From NCBI RefSeq assembly GCF_041381155.1, contig NC_091147.1, positions 15,971,318-16,035,317 of the forward strand: a DNA stretch of 64,000 nucleotides, written 5' to 3'. Position numbers and translations under genes: made by a program. This document shows, piece by piece, positions 26,174-38,814 of the stretch. Positions within the stretch are counted from its first letter, which is position 1, and each line of letters opens with the position of its first letter. The DNA comes from Argopecten irradians. Taxonomy: Eukaryota; Mollusca; Bivalvia; Pectinida; Pectinidae. Below the pieces are notes generated by a model. That model made no database searches. It was not told where the DNA came from and saw only the letters and a list, made by a program, of their open reading frames with translations.

Positions 26174-27569
26174 CTATCGTGGTGGAGCACTGCCTCCGAA
26201 AATCACTCGGGCATAGTTTTTCATACTTTTTTGAAGGTTTCCGATTATTTTACGCATATAAATGCATTTACATATTATTTTTGTCCAAAACAAACATAAA
26301 TACCATGCTTACTATCTACCGCACCGCTCACAAGACGTCAAAATCACATTTTGTGAACTTGTCGTATATATATAAAATGTAAAAAATAATGCCTCGATGA
26401 GAATTTGATATTTTATGTGGTTCGGTTTTATTGCCTAGTAGGTAAGCTTTATCAAATAAGTACGATATAATGCAAACAGACGTTTTATAATGGTTTGCAT
26501 ATAATCATCACTTTGCTCCATTAGCAGTAACAGGGAACAATTGTTGCTCTAAAGAAGACACCATTTTCAGTCTAAAATACTTTTGAGCTACAATATTGCA
26601 GCTAGGGGTCGCCTATTGAAGGTTTTTATGGGACTAATAAAAATGTATGTGAACTTTTTTAACGATATAAGCTTTTACCTTTATACATTATCTGTCAGAT
26701 TAGATAATGTATTTTCACTAACATACACAATCTTCATAATTCATGTATTAGACAGTGAAAGAAAAGAAGGCTAGTGGTCTGTCTATGGCCAGACGCTGCC
26801 TGGAATTATTACTATCATCCTGTTTTCTAATAGGGAGCCTTTTGTCACGTGCATTAACTTTTTAACATCGTTTGTCCTATCTTATAACATTATCGTTAAG
26901 ATATGTTTTTGTTGAAACAGAAAAGGAAGGCATCTGGCCATGTGGTGCACCCAGACCCCTAGAAGTTCTCGTTTTCTGTTGCATTTGGTTCTCCATTTGG
27001 TTTGATTTTCCACTTTTTTCTTTACACACATTTTCTGAGGACAAATAAAAGGTTTCTAGAAGCATTCGACGTCAGTAGTGATCTTGTAACTGGCGTTTTG
27101 AAAGTACGCACACATTTGTGAATTGATAGTCGGATTTAATACAGGACTTTAATGCTGATTCAAAAATGTGTAATATATCATTTACAGACTGAAGAACGAA
27201 GGGCATGACATATAGTCAACCAGCGAAGACTCATGGACAGCTACAATTCCTTCCACTCACTCCCTCCCCCTTTTCTTTTATTGCTAAGGATATCGAGATA
27301 TAACCTGTCAATATTGAAAATTAATGGCAATAAATTATCTAATATATTGGGATTTTATCGTTTTTTCAGGAAAAAGTAAATACTTGACGGGATTTACATT
27401 GTACCTTTTAAGCGATGGAGATAAAACCTTAACTTACACGAACAACAATATAATTATTCCATTGCGCCTGGATACAAGTATGTTCATGCATGTATGTACC
27501 ACAAAGTCGAATACATTTAGATTTTAAAATGATAACATCAAACGGTAAAGGTAGGAAATGGAGCTTTCT

Positions 27570-27706
27570 GTCTAATTCTCACTCTTTATCTAATTCCTTA
27601 TTTTTTCCCTTTTTCCTTTCTCCCTCTATTTTTTCTTTCTTCCTTCTTTTCCTTCTTTCCCCTCTTTCTTTTTCCCTTCTTTTTCCCTTTTTTTTCTCTC
27701 TCATAT
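27570..27706. repeat. Polypyrimidine (T/C) tract
   Basis: About 135 bp composed almost only of T and C on the plus strand, in irregular TTTCCC/TTCTTT order. Low complexity; translated frames across it are artefacts. Confidence 0.9.
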
Positions 27707-27824
27707 TTTAGGAGGGGGCGTACGCCGGGTCCGCTCCCCTTGGATCCGCGCCTGTTCTAATAAAAATTATGCAACTGTCGCGAGAATAAATAATATTCAT
27801 TTACGTGGGAAACAGTTCATATAA

Positions 27825-27985
27825 GGTATAGATTTTGTTTTTGCTGAGGTTATGAAGGTATACTAATAATGGAACCCGTGTAAATTTTATGTAACCCGGC
27901 TTTGACGGGGTTACATAATTTACACGTGCTCCATTATCATTATACCCTCATAACCTCAACAAAATAAAAACCTATTCCTTAAAGT
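27825..27985. mobile_element. Foldback MITE-like hairpin, ~160 bp
   Basis: The two halves are inverted copies around GGCTTTGAC at ~27,898: GAGGTTATGA, TAATGGA and GTGTAAATT on the left are mirrored by AATTTACAC, TCCATTA and TCATAACCTC on the right, extending to AAGGTATAGATTTTG versus a matching right end. No coding capacity. Typical of a small palindromic non-autonomous transposon. Confidence 0.8.
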
Positions 27986-28300
27986 TTTGAGCAGACGATA
28001 TTTCATTATTACTTTCAATGATTTTTTGTAACATAATCCGCCTGATTTCCAGTTATTTCGCACATGTAATATTTTTGCGTTTGTCACTAGTGTAATATGA
28101 CCTAGAGCGATTTTCATTGGTTGGAAATTCATTGTCATATCAGACAGAAACAATAAAATGACGTCAGGAAATATGACGTGACGTCAGGATTACGAGGACG
28201 GCGGGACAAATGGCGGCCTCTACTGGATTTTTGGAATACATTTAGACGTGAAATTCTTTGTTATGTAGGTATAAGTAGTGATGTAAAAAGCATCTTGTTC

Positions 28301-28411
28301 GTGTTCATTTCATATAGGATTTTATGAAACTCGTCTCGAGATTTTCTTTTTGCTCACAAAAAAAAACAACTTCTTAGATGCGTTTCATAAAATCTCATTT
28401 GAAATGAACAC
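28301..28411. repeat. Imperfect inverted repeat, ~110 bp
   Basis: GTGTTCATTTCATATAGGAT at the left and a reverse complement ending ATTTGAAATGAACAC at the right form ~30-bp arms, both carrying TTTATGAAAC or its complement, around a loop with a poly-A run. Probably a decayed hairpin element. Confidence 0.8.
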
Positions 28412-29109
28412 TAGAATAGTCTTTATATAAATCCATATTATTAAGCAAATGGTGACTTTTAACGTTGCTGAACTCGTTATGTTCAATATGTAAATAAAAA
28501 TTGGACGTGAAAAAAAAAGAGAAAAAATCCCAATTTATTACTTGCCGGTCATGTACAGGTTGTAATGATTTACATTACTCTATGTAGATTGTTGAGGTTA
28601 TAGGACAGTTTCAGTTACCTACATATATATCAATTTTTATTTCTTGTCAGCTAATACATTTAGCCAATATTGATGGTTGAGCATTAACGAATGTATACAT
28701 CCGTATTGGTAATATTATATTGAAAGCAAGTTTAAATCGGTGAATATATGTATGACGGTTTCGCAGAATATTGTCAGGGTACTTTCACTTTCGATTTGTG
28801 AAACGCACATTTTCCTTCTGTAAAGAATACACCGTATATAACCAGAAGAACATATAATATAAATGATTAATATTAGGTTTCGAAAGGACGAATATGTCGA
28901 ACACACATCTCAAACTACGAAACGATGACCACTGTACAATATACCGGTATAGGTATCTGTTATATTTTTACCCGTGTGGTGAGCACAGAGAATTAAGATA
29001 GTTGATCTATATATCTGATGAGTATAACAGTTAGTTTGATATATATTTTGATATCACTTTGATACGATATTGAGTGTTCTCTTTAAAAAGACTAATAATC
29101 AAAACTTAC

Positions 29110-29260
29110 CAACGATTTTGACAACTCTTGATTGACAAAAAACCAGCAACACGGACTAGATTTAGTTCCTGGTAGTGAAGTGTAATTATAAACCAACTGG
29201 AAGGATCCGAAAACGGAGGCGGTTAAAGCCGGAAAACCGCCTCAATTATGCACTAGGAAA
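29110..29260 (-). promoter_or_regulatory. Second copy of putative TRIM non-coding first exon (unit A)
   Basis: Related to 29,630-29,790, with CCGGAAAACCGCCTCAATTA and TTTAGTTCCTGG in the same order, ending on the minus strand at GTTG|gtaagt (29,110/29,109). More diverged than the other copies. Exon status is inferred only from conservation up to the donor. Confidence 0.4.
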
Positions 29261-29629
29261 TTAATTTTCTCTTATGAACACAACTTTTATTTCAAACATC
29301 AGGATTTTCTTGTTCGAATGACAATAATTGTTACTACAGATTGCCTTTCTGTATAAAACAAATTTGTATTTATTCAATGTAAGGTAATATTTCGGCTAAG
29401 TGTGCATCTATATTGATAGTGAAAGTACCCGATAGTATTGCAAAAAATGTACATGTTTTCAAAAAACGACTTTATTAGAATGGCTGAGATAAGTGTTTCA
29501 ATGCTTTTTGATGATTTTAATGGGTTTTTAAAGTGGTAATTTTTCGAAAAAAAAAAAACAACACTTTGAACCGATTAATTCACTCAATATTGATAATTCT
29601 CTTTAAAAAGACTAGTTATCTCAACTTAC

Positions 29630-29790
29630 CAGTGTTTACCAACGATTAGACAATTCTTAAATGGCAAAACACGGACATTGATTTAGTTCCTGGTACATGA
29701 AGTAAAGTGTAATATAAACCAACTAGACGGGTCTGGAAAACGGTGACGATTAAGCCGGAAAACCACCTCAATAATACAAGTTTAATCGAA
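29630..29790 (-). promoter_or_regulatory. Putative TRIM non-coding first exon and promoter block (unit A)
   Basis: On the minus strand the block runs through AACTAAATCAATGTCCGTG and AATCGTTGGTAAACACTG to a consensus donor CTG|gtaagttgag at 29,630/29,629. It is conserved in unit B at 37,914. The TRIM coding exon begins with an acceptor 18 bp before its ATG, so an upstream non-coding exon is expected. Transcription start unknown. Confidence 0.5.
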
Positions 29791-30589
29791 CACAAACAAA
29801 TTTTATAAACTGCAACATTGTATTCTATGTATTAAAGGAGATACATAGGCATATATACATGACAAAAACATCTAATAATGAAAGGTTATATTACCAAAGT
29901 AATCATGAATAATAAGTGTTATGCCATCATTACGTCTATATACATTATAAAATTATAAAACAAAAAAATAGAAACATCTTGTAAACTAACTTTTTAGTGG
30001 GAGTTTTCTTTTGGCCGTAGTTTTATTTTAGCGTTGTTTTATTTAAGCGGTAGTTTTATTTGAGCGTTTTCCGTGCTGTCTTTGAAGCACTTATTTATGT
30101 ACAGCGCTGAATTGTATAAAGTGTATTTTTGGTATTGAACTACCCATTTGCACTAATTCATATCCGTGTTTATAAATCATACTTTGCAGTGTTTCGAATT
30201 TGCACTGAAGTGTGACTTCGTTTACAGTAATTTGCCTTAGGGGCTGTCTCAGTTGCTGCATGGAGAACCCACAAGTTATTCTACACTCTTGTTAAAGATA
30301 CTTACCAGCGAAAATTCATGAAAATTGTGATAAGAATAATAATGTCTGGTGCTTGTTAAGAACCAGGCGAAGTTGAGACCGGCGTACATCATATACAAAT
30401 GAATACATAGTTAGGAGAGTGCTAAATTCTAATGAAGAACAAGGCGATAAACGGTCCTGCACGAAGTATTATAGATGTATGATTTGGGACAGAAGGTAGA
30501 ATAGATACATGCACAGCACGAGAAAGCCCCAAAGTAATATAAGTAAATGTATAAAATGCAAAACATAAATGTCCAAATTATAATGAAGG

Positions 30590-31891
30590 CTGTGGTAAAG
30601 TCAATCTGATAGAAAGAAAAGTTTGTTGTAATAGTAAATTAAATGGAGGAATTGAAATGATAAATCTGACAGACATTGTAGAAAATATACAATCAAAAAC
30701 AGTTTACAGAATTATGCACACAAAACCCGAGGCATGGAATGCTATTGGAAAACACTACTTAAAAAAACTTGATAATACATATATGCAAACCAATTTTCTA
30801 GCTATATGTTCTGACTTGAATGGATTAAATATTAGCAATCAAATTCCTAAATTCTATTACACTATTTTGAAAGCATGGTCAAATATGAAATCTAAAATAG
30901 TATCTAATGGAATATCACAAATTTTGTCACAACCATTATTCGGACACAAAAACATACAACATAATAATCAACCGTTATTTTTATCTTCTTTTTCGAAAAG
31001 TGGAATCACTAAAGTGTCTGACATATGGGATGAGAACAGGAAAAACTTTATCAACAACCAAGAACTTTTAAGAAAACTTATATTTAAACATAATTGGATT
31101 GCCGAGATTTTCTAAAGTAAAGAAAATTATACCTAGAAAATATATTGAAATTATTAAAGGTAATGAACAAGAACCTGAAAACAAACAGCATATATATATT
31201 AACAATAAATTAGAGATATGTGTTTTTAAAGTAAATCATTTTAAAATTGTAAAGCCAAAAGAACTTAAATTGAAAACCCTGCATACTATTACTACACCAA
31301 CTATAAGTCCAAAAGCAGAAATTAAATGGAATACTCAATTTCAGAAGGAAATAGATTGGATAAATGTTTGGAATTTTTTTGGAAACACCGACTATGCAAT
31401 TACAAATAAAATGAAAGAATTTCAATGGAAAAGTATACATAGGGTAATATATACCGAAAACAAACTAAGTCTAATGAATAGATCCGATGGACTATTTCAT
31501 ATGTGTAGAACTGAAAATGAGACTTTAACCCATTTGTTTTTTAACTGTTTATTCACAAAACAATTGTTAGACATAATACATGCTAATCTTTACAATAATG
31601 AAAGTTTTGACACTGAAAATATGACATGGAATATTGATGAGGAGAAAATGATGCTCGGAGACTGCACTGAAAAATACAATATCTAACAAAATCATAATTA
31701 CAACTAAATTGGTTATATGGAAGATCAGGAATATAAAAAAATACCAAAACAAATCAACTTCTCCTACATCAGCATTTCAAATTTTAAAAGAATTACTTAA
31801 AGATAATCTGTCATTATACATAAAAACCAAACAAAATGGGAAAAAGGAATTGATAGTTTCAAAATACCGAAGTTTATTACAAAAAATGTGA
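30590..31891 (+). mobile_element. LINE ORF2 C-terminal fragment (L1/Tx1-like), frameshifted
   Basis: From NLIERKVCCNSKLNGGIEM (~30,603) the frame runs to 31,115, continues in another frame from 31,099 to 31,686, and then in a third to a stop at 31,891. It shows the post-RT region of L1/Tx1-type non-LTR retrotransposons: a GGIEMINL-type motif, then EFQWKSIHRVIYTENKLSL and a Cys/His cluster (CRTENETLTHLFFNC) resembling the zf-RVT region. The RT catalytic core is absent, so this is a 5'-truncated, decayed copy. Unit B has only short remnants at the equivalent place. Confidence 0.82.
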
Positions 31892-34395
31892 TACTCTTTT
31901 ATCATTCAAGTATATGTGAGAGTTAGCTCCCCTTGTTGTTGATATCAATTGTAATACTAATGTATTTTTCACACTCCTTAAAACTAATTATGGATTGATT
32001 AGAAGTTAAATTTAAAAATGTAAAAAAGTACATATTAACAAAAAACATTACATAATATGTGTACCACTGAAATTAGTAAAAGTAAGAAAGCATTTATCTC
32101 AATTTGTAATAGAATGTTAGACTAGGTGATACGGAGTAGTCTCCCTTTTACCGATTTTTTTTATATTAGAGTTATCTCCCCTTACCAGACATATTTACAC
32201 AATGTAAATTAATTATTTGAAATTACAAATATCAATTTATTTTGAATGGATATGAATGATTGAGAGGTAATGATGAATAAATGAATATATCTGTAAATAA
32301 TGTGAAAGCGGTGAAAGTTTGTGTTCAAGATTAGAATAATCTATTTAAAAATGGAAATTTGTGTGCATGCAACAATAAAAATTATGGCAGGAATACATTG
32401 TAGACAGAAAATGGTACTGAAACAAAATTAATGTATGTATGCAGACTATAGCATGTGGCCTGTTATAGAATTGAAAAAAGAAATGATAAAATTAACAAAC
32501 ACAAAGGTAAAACAAGCATGGCCACTACAGTTGTACAATCAAATAATAATATAAACAAGTACAACATTTAATTATAGTAAACTTTCACTGTCCAAAAGTC
32601 ATAGATTGTTGAGCAAATCTAATAGATGTTCTTTACGTACGAATTTTTCTTTGGTAATACAACTGAAATACTTTTTTGGAAAATGATCGCATTTAGAAAG
32701 TTTAACATGTATGTTAACTCATGTCTGTAGGTGATCAATGATCACATCTAATAACTATAGTCCCCTAGCGATCAAGTTCCTCAGGCCTGTTAGGGAAGAC
32801 TTCAGTTACTACATATTATGTATATGTCAAAAGCTGTAACAAACATTAACCCCATTGATTTTACACATTAAGAATAGTGCTGCTCTTGTAATGGACGCAT
32901 GATTGACAAAACCATTAGTTTTACATGTTCTTCTCTCATTGGTTTCACTTTCCAATTTGCTTTGTTGTCATTATTATAAGGTTGGTTACAAATAGCCTTA
33001 CCTTTAAGCTTCATTATGAAATTAATAAACAGTCGCACTCAACACACGTGGGATTTCAGCCCTTTAACGTTGTTACGCTCAAAAGTGCTAAGTAGTGCCT
33101 ACATTAATCAATGATGGATTAGCGTGATCCAAAAGTGAATGTTGAAATAAAATGTAGGAAATAATGCAACTCTAATGACTTCACACAAAGTAGAGGTAAC
33201 CATGCACCAGGTCTACTTTATTTAATATTGATGACCAAAGAAGATAGGGAACACGCTTTGTTAAGCTTAATAAACTACTTAAGATCAACTGAGAACAAAG
33301 GAAAAGTGTGGCCAATAAATATCTTGCTACCATAGTTGAGTCCAAAATCTTTAAATAATTAATGTTTCCATTAATTTATCAATAATTATCATATGATAGC
33401 TGAACATCAACTTCAAAGTATTGTAAGGAAATTTTTACCTCATTAGGAACCTTTGTACAACAAATGACAATTGGAATTATTTAGCTGAAATTGATTTTAA
33501 ACACAATGTATTCTCATTTAAAGTTTCTGACCAATTGTTTAAAAGAGCTTGATAATAATATAATTGTTTCACTGTACATATCCCCTAAATATTTTGGTGC
33601 AACATTTTTGCAAAATCAAAGTTTTTATTTCTACACATGGCAAAAGTCCTTGTGCTCCTTACGATGGATAATGACAAACTGATGTATTAACATTGAGCAA
33701 GAACCCTAGTACCGAAAAGTCCTCACAAACATAATAGGTACAGGTAAATAAAACAGAGAACCATGGGAGAGTCACGGGTATAGGGATGGAAAGGTGTGTA
33801 TTTTCAATCAATCTGTATTTTTGTTCGAGGTTAAGAAGCATGCAGTAAGTCAGTTATTGTATGATTTCTCGTCACTCGGGACTTATTACCCTCTGGATTC
33901 GCTCGGGAGTAATAAATCCCTTATTACTCGAAAGTCATGCAATAACCATTACATGTCACCTTCCCGATAACGGGTTTTCTTCCGGGCACTCCGGTTTTCC
34001 TCCCACACTAAGATCCCTCGCGTGCTTATATTCGGGCATCGAGAGTGATTTGCATAAGTTGTATAGTACTGGTTTCGTAATCGATGTAAAAAAATAAAGT
34101 TTATATTTATAACCATTTACACACTATCTCTGGTATAATATGCATTTACACTGAGTGAACTGTGTTCAAGCGTCCGGATTAGACTCCTCCCTCAAATTTT
34201 GTAGCATTCTGTAACGACAGCAATGAAAACTCTGGTAAATTGCCTCGATTGATTAGACTCCTTGTGGTGTTGCGCAAACAATGTTGATTTCAAAGGGTCC
34301 TACTGAATTGACTTGGTCACACATTTGTACCAAAGATTGTTAGCATACAAAAAAATAAAATATGTTTTGAAGTCAATCGTCATCACATAACCATC

Positions 34396-35215
34396 GAAAG
34401 ATAACGCACTATAAACATACACAGTTTTAGCTGTACATCCCGCCTCTAACATGCACTGTAAATTGTATGAATTGTAATATATTCTGCTATTGTAGTTCAA
34501 GAAAACATAATTTGACATTTGGAATACTCTTCATTACATGGACTGACGAATATCGGTCCAAATCATGTACATATATATATATAGTAACTGCTTCTTGGGA
34601 TTCAAATAAAATACGTGTAGTATCGTAAAGTTAAGGTACCAAATAGCAAATTTCCACACACTTTAACCTGTGAATTGAGGTTATGTACATGTAGGTCATG
34701 ACTATATATATGTATGTAGTGATTGGTTTTATTTTACGATTTTGTATACCAAACTGTTGCAGTATTAATAAGTTTTTGAATGTGTAACAGCCAAAACAGG
34801 TACGTTCCGCCCTCAGCTACATTATCGCTGTTAACTAAACTCCGCCCACAGTTTGACTGACGCAATTCCCAAGCCGATAAACGCGCATATGACTGGTTGA
34901 AACTGTTCACGTGATTTGTGGCTTGAACGATTCGAAAGTCAATTCCGGACACTTGTTATGATTTCACTGTATAACTGTAAGTACCTCGACTATGACCTCA
35001 ACATAAATGGTTTCAAAATTGATGTAAGAACTCACTGTAAGAATATATTACATAATGGAAATATACCGAGTTAACTACAAATAGTCACATAACTCATTAA
35101 ATATTTCAATAATTAAAGTCTAAAATATCAATCAAAATGTTTAGAAATGAATAAAAAGCATTAAAAGGATCTGCCGTTTATACTAATGGTTTAATTAATT
35201 ACACTGACTTCTAAA
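34396..35215. other. Spacer between unit A and TRIM B, no gene seen
   Basis: AT-rich DNA with short AT runs near 34,570. No conserved frame; the small frames on the minus strand lack motifs. It should contain the 3' UTR and poly(A) site of TRIM B just left of 35,216. Confidence 0.5.
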
Positions 35216-37209
35216 TCAGTAGAGCTGGAAGACATGTATTTCGTCCTGGTTCTTATTAGAAACAACGATTTTGTCCCCGCGCACAGAGATTGCCCCTGGA
35301 CAGTCGATTCCATCGTTTGACGTCAGAAGTTCTCTTATCTGTGTGCCGCACATCGACACCTGAACCACGTTGTTGGAGATTTGACCACAGATATACAAAT
35401 TCCCATCACAGTCTACGTCTATTCCCCTTCCACCCTTTACGATTCCGACCCGCGTTATGCACGTTTTGTAACCACTACAAAGTTCGGTAATGACCGTATA
35501 ACTCTCTGTTGAACTAAATATACTGGCGAATGTGCGTTTTTCCTTTGGATAAGAAGCGAGATGGTTGCAACATTTAGACATGTGATGAACCTTTTTGGAC
35601 TTGCCTTCCATTCCTACACGGTAAATGTCTTTCGAAGTACTCACCATAAATTTCCCATCGATAAACGTTACACCATAGCACTTTTCTCGTGTCTGTATAA
35701 CAGTTGATAGAGACAATGTGGCGTCCTGTACGTCCACAACATGTATACCGATTTCGTCTTCAGATACAGCAACAGCTACGCTAAAACTATCTACTAAACA
35801 AACATCGTTTGGGGATCCGTTGATTTCCAAAATATTCAAGCACTCTCCTTGAGGTGAAAACAATTTCAGGCGACCATGTTGATAATCACTTACAACTATG
35901 TTTCCGTTAGGCATCAATACAACTCCATGAATGTTACAATTAGAGTTCTCTGATGGAACCTTAACTGAAATTGTTCTTAGTTTCTTAACTTGGCTATTAG
36001 AGAGCGTATCGTGGTATCGTACATACTCGACTCCGTCAGGTAGGATGCACGTGTTTTCCTCTACGACGATTCTTCCAAAGTGAAAGTGGACTCGTCGGAT
36101 CAATTGTGACGAGAACAGCGTCGATGTCATGTTTTATAGTGACCGACTTTGAGGAGGATATCTCGTCAATCAGATCATTACAGGCTCGGATCTCTGCCTG
36201 ACCGCGATTGGAAAGTTGAATCATTTCGACATTATCGTCTCTTTGAGCTGCCACCAAAAACGCTGCCGTGGTAATCTGAACGGCGACCCCCAGTCTTCTA
36301 AGTTTTTGTCTGAACATATCAGCACTTGTCTTCTCAGCTTTACATTTCGATATCAGTTCCTGAGTTATCTCCTCTTGCTTCCTGTCGAGATGGGAGTTGA
36401 TTCTTTGTCGAAGATCTGAAATACCGCTCAAGGTATTTTCCTGACATTGTTTCATTGCAACATCTTTATCATCAAAGTACTTCCCTGCTGATTCCATGCG
36501 TTTTAGAACAAGTCCAAGGGATTCTTTCATGCTATCTAACTGAAGCTTTTTCTGTTGTTTTCCGCAATATTCCTGGGCCATTGACACTTTCTCACAGTGC
36601 CTGTGATCTGTGATAATGCATTTGTTACATCCGAGGAAACTATGATCTTCACAATACCATTCGATGTTCTCGTTATGTGTGGAACATGTATGTATATGTT
36701 GTTTCTGTAGCAGGCCACGACTTCCTTCACTGATAGAGACAATGTCACAATCTACGTGGATAACATCGTGGTAGTTTTCTTTACATGCTTCACAAAGTAA
36801 CATGTTATTAGTTTCACAAAAGAACTTTGCTGATGTTTCAAGATTTTTCATCTTCCTGCAGGGACCACACAATACACTGCAGAATCCGTAGAGGTTTGAA
36901 GCAAATCCTGCACAATGTTATTGGCCGGAAACTGCCGTGCCCAAGTCTCCTTACTCTCAGAGGGATCGACTGGTGATGTGATCTTCCTACAAACAGGACA
37001 GGGGAAGGAGGTCGCGGCCGCCATCTCACCTGATAAGTCTGTGACGATGTAGGTACCGAGACATTCCTCACAGAAGGAATGTAGACAAGGAAGAGACTTC
37101 GGTTGTAGCATCTGCTCCAGACAAATAGGACAGTCGAGCAGACGACAGGGCGAAGAAGGGCTTTGTCATTGCCTGGTGTGTTTTCCTGTAGATGTCCTCC
37201 TTCCGCCAT
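35216..37209 (-). pseudogene. TRIM gene B: RING/B-box/coiled-coil/NHL-like, three frameshifts
   Basis: Start ATG is at 37209, with acceptor ttttttag|ATTCACTATC at 37,227. Against gene C: one base is missing near 37,151-37,162 (after NDKA), two bases are gained at 36,865-36,872 (GTGTGG versus GTGG after VYC), and one base is gained near 36,072-36,081 (after SPLSL). The pieces encode the RING, B-boxes 1 and 2 (CGPCRKMK ... CEACKENYHD; CSTHNE ... CNKC), a coiled coil, and a propeller ending DEIHVFQLY. Each piece is otherwise free of stops and protein-like. Either a young pseudogene or a gene with sequence errors. Confidence 0.85.
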
Positions 37210-37913
37210 CTTATTCTGATAGTGAATCTAAAAAACAAAGAGCAGTATGACAGTTATCATTTCATCATTTTTACATTATATGACAGGTATGTTTAGTTTG
37301 TATAAGTCTTCGTATGATGAACCATTGACTTAATTAGTAATATTCAATGGATTCTTTAAATATAATTAATTCTAATTTTTTAGCTGTAAATCATACGTTG
37401 ATAGCGTCAAATTATTTCAATTACATGATGCAGCACACGTACGCATATTCATCACGATCATGTAAACCCATTAACGAATATATATATATAATATCTGCTA
37501 CTTGATATTGAAGGCAATTTTAAATCGGTGAATATATGTGACGGTTTCGCAGAACATTGTCAAGGCACTTTCACTTTCGATATGTGAAGCATACGTTTCC
37601 GATATTAGAAGCATATATCGTATACTTACCGTATACCAGAAAAAAACCATATACTATAAATGATTAATATCTGGTTTCAAAACGAAGAATTATTAGTACA
37701 CATCTCCTCCACTCTGAACAAAGATCGTACTACAATATACCTGTACAAATACAGGTGGCTGTTTTTAGATTATTTTACCTGTATGGTGAGAGCAGCCAAT
37801 TTAGAAAGTATATCTATATCTCTGTAGAGTATAACAGTTAGTTTAAGATATACATGTATTTTGGTATGACATTGATATAATATTTAGTTATATTAAAAGT
37901 TATCTCAACTTAC

Positions 37914-38070
37914 CAGTATTTACCAACGATTAGACAATTCTTAAATGGCAAAAAGTCAACAACACGGACATTGATTTAGTTCCTGGTACATGAAGTAAAG
38001 TGTAATATAAACCAACTAGACGGGTCCGGAAAACGGAGACGATTAAGCCGGAAAACCGCCTCAATTATAC
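37914..38070 (-). promoter_or_regulatory. Putative TRIM B non-coding first exon and promoter block
   Basis: Minus-strand block conserved with 29,630-29,790, ending GGTAAATACTG|gtaagttgag (37,914/37,913). It would splice over about 690 bp to the coding exon at 37,227. No counterpart is found upstream of TRIM C, where the duplicated DNA ends at 57,443. Confidence 0.5.
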
Positions 38071-38156
38071 AAGTTTGATCGAACACAAACACATTTTATA
38101 AACTGCAATATTGTATTCTATGTATTAAAGGAGATACATAGGCATGTATACATATT

Positions 38157-38650
38157 TCTTTCATACCTACGGGTGTTATATATACTGGCTGGTCTAGGGC
38201 AATAAACTCATGTCGCCTGAGGCTGTATTGCATGGCTACCCATACAATAAAGCCTCGTGACGTCACGGCGTCAACAAAATCTCTTTTTCCTCGGCAAAAT
38301 TTTAACATTTTTTTTTCGCAAATATTACTGGTTTTACTATAAAAGATGCAAACAACGGAATTTGTGTTGAAAGTATCACGTAATTTTTCATGCATGGAAA
38401 ATTGACTTCCAGTCGCGGATTTCTTCGAATTTATTTCAAAATGGCGGGATATTATAGTTGTAAAATTGCAATAAAACGTCGAGGTATGAAAGAAAAATAC
38501 TCTTTCATAAGTGGATATGAAGGATAGGGATATCCTACCCTCGGGATCACAAAATGTTGCAAAACCCTCGGCAAGCCTCGGGTTTTACTACATTTTATGA
38601 CCCTCGGTTAGAATATCCCTATCCTTCATATCCACTTATGAAAGAGTCTT
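38157..38650. mobile_element. Unit B-specific ~490-bp insertion with terminal hairpin
   Basis: Absent from unit A (29,855 region). Its right part is a strong inverted repeat: CTCTTTCATAAGTGGATATG at ~38,499 is mirrored by a reverse complement ending CTTATGAAAGAGT (~38,649), and both inner arms carry AGGATAGGGATAT or its complement. The left edge TTTCATACCT also resembles the arm. No coding capacity. Exact ends and target duplication uncertain. Confidence 0.6.
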
Positions 38651-38814
38651 ATAATACAAGACAAAAGCATCTAATAATAAAAGGTTATATTATATAAATA
38701 ATCACAAATAAACTCTAATACTAAACTGTTATGTCATCATTGCGTCTATATACGTTATAAAATTATATAAATAATAATAATAATAATAAAAACATCTTGT
38801 AAACGTACTTTTTA

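Larger units (their letters stand above)
25583..27757. mobile_element. Putative 2.2-kb TIR element (ACAGGGGCGGATTCA ends)
   Basis: ACAGGGGCGGATTCA at 25,583 is matched in inverted, diverged form by TGGATCCGCGCCTGT at about 27,740-27,755, each followed inward by a G-rich (C-rich) block. The interior has a ~180-bp imperfect duplication (CTGAGGATTTCATG at 25,699, CTGAGGACTTCATG at 25,881), a nested palindrome (26,079-26,173) and a polypyrimidine tract (27,570-27,706). No transposase frame is seen. The pairing of ends rests on short arms and could be two solo ends of one repeat family. Confidence 0.5.
28683..34395. repeat. Duplicated block upstream of TRIM A (unit A)
   Basis: This block matches 37,498-44,680 upstream of TRIM B in the same order. 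Shared blocks include AATCGGTGAATATATG, the first-exon block, GCGTTTTCCGTGCTGTC, TTTAACATGTATGTTAACTC, the GCACTCAACACACGTGGG region and ATTTGCATAAGTTGT. Similarity stops at ATAACCAT (34,391 in A, 44,681 in B). It is separated from TRIM A by ~6.7 kb of inserted repeats. Comparing the units gives empty sites for several later insertions in B. Confidence 0.85.

Noticed and set aside
27490..27711. Frame rich in Phe, Ser and Leu
   Set aside because: Translation of the polypyrimidine tract.
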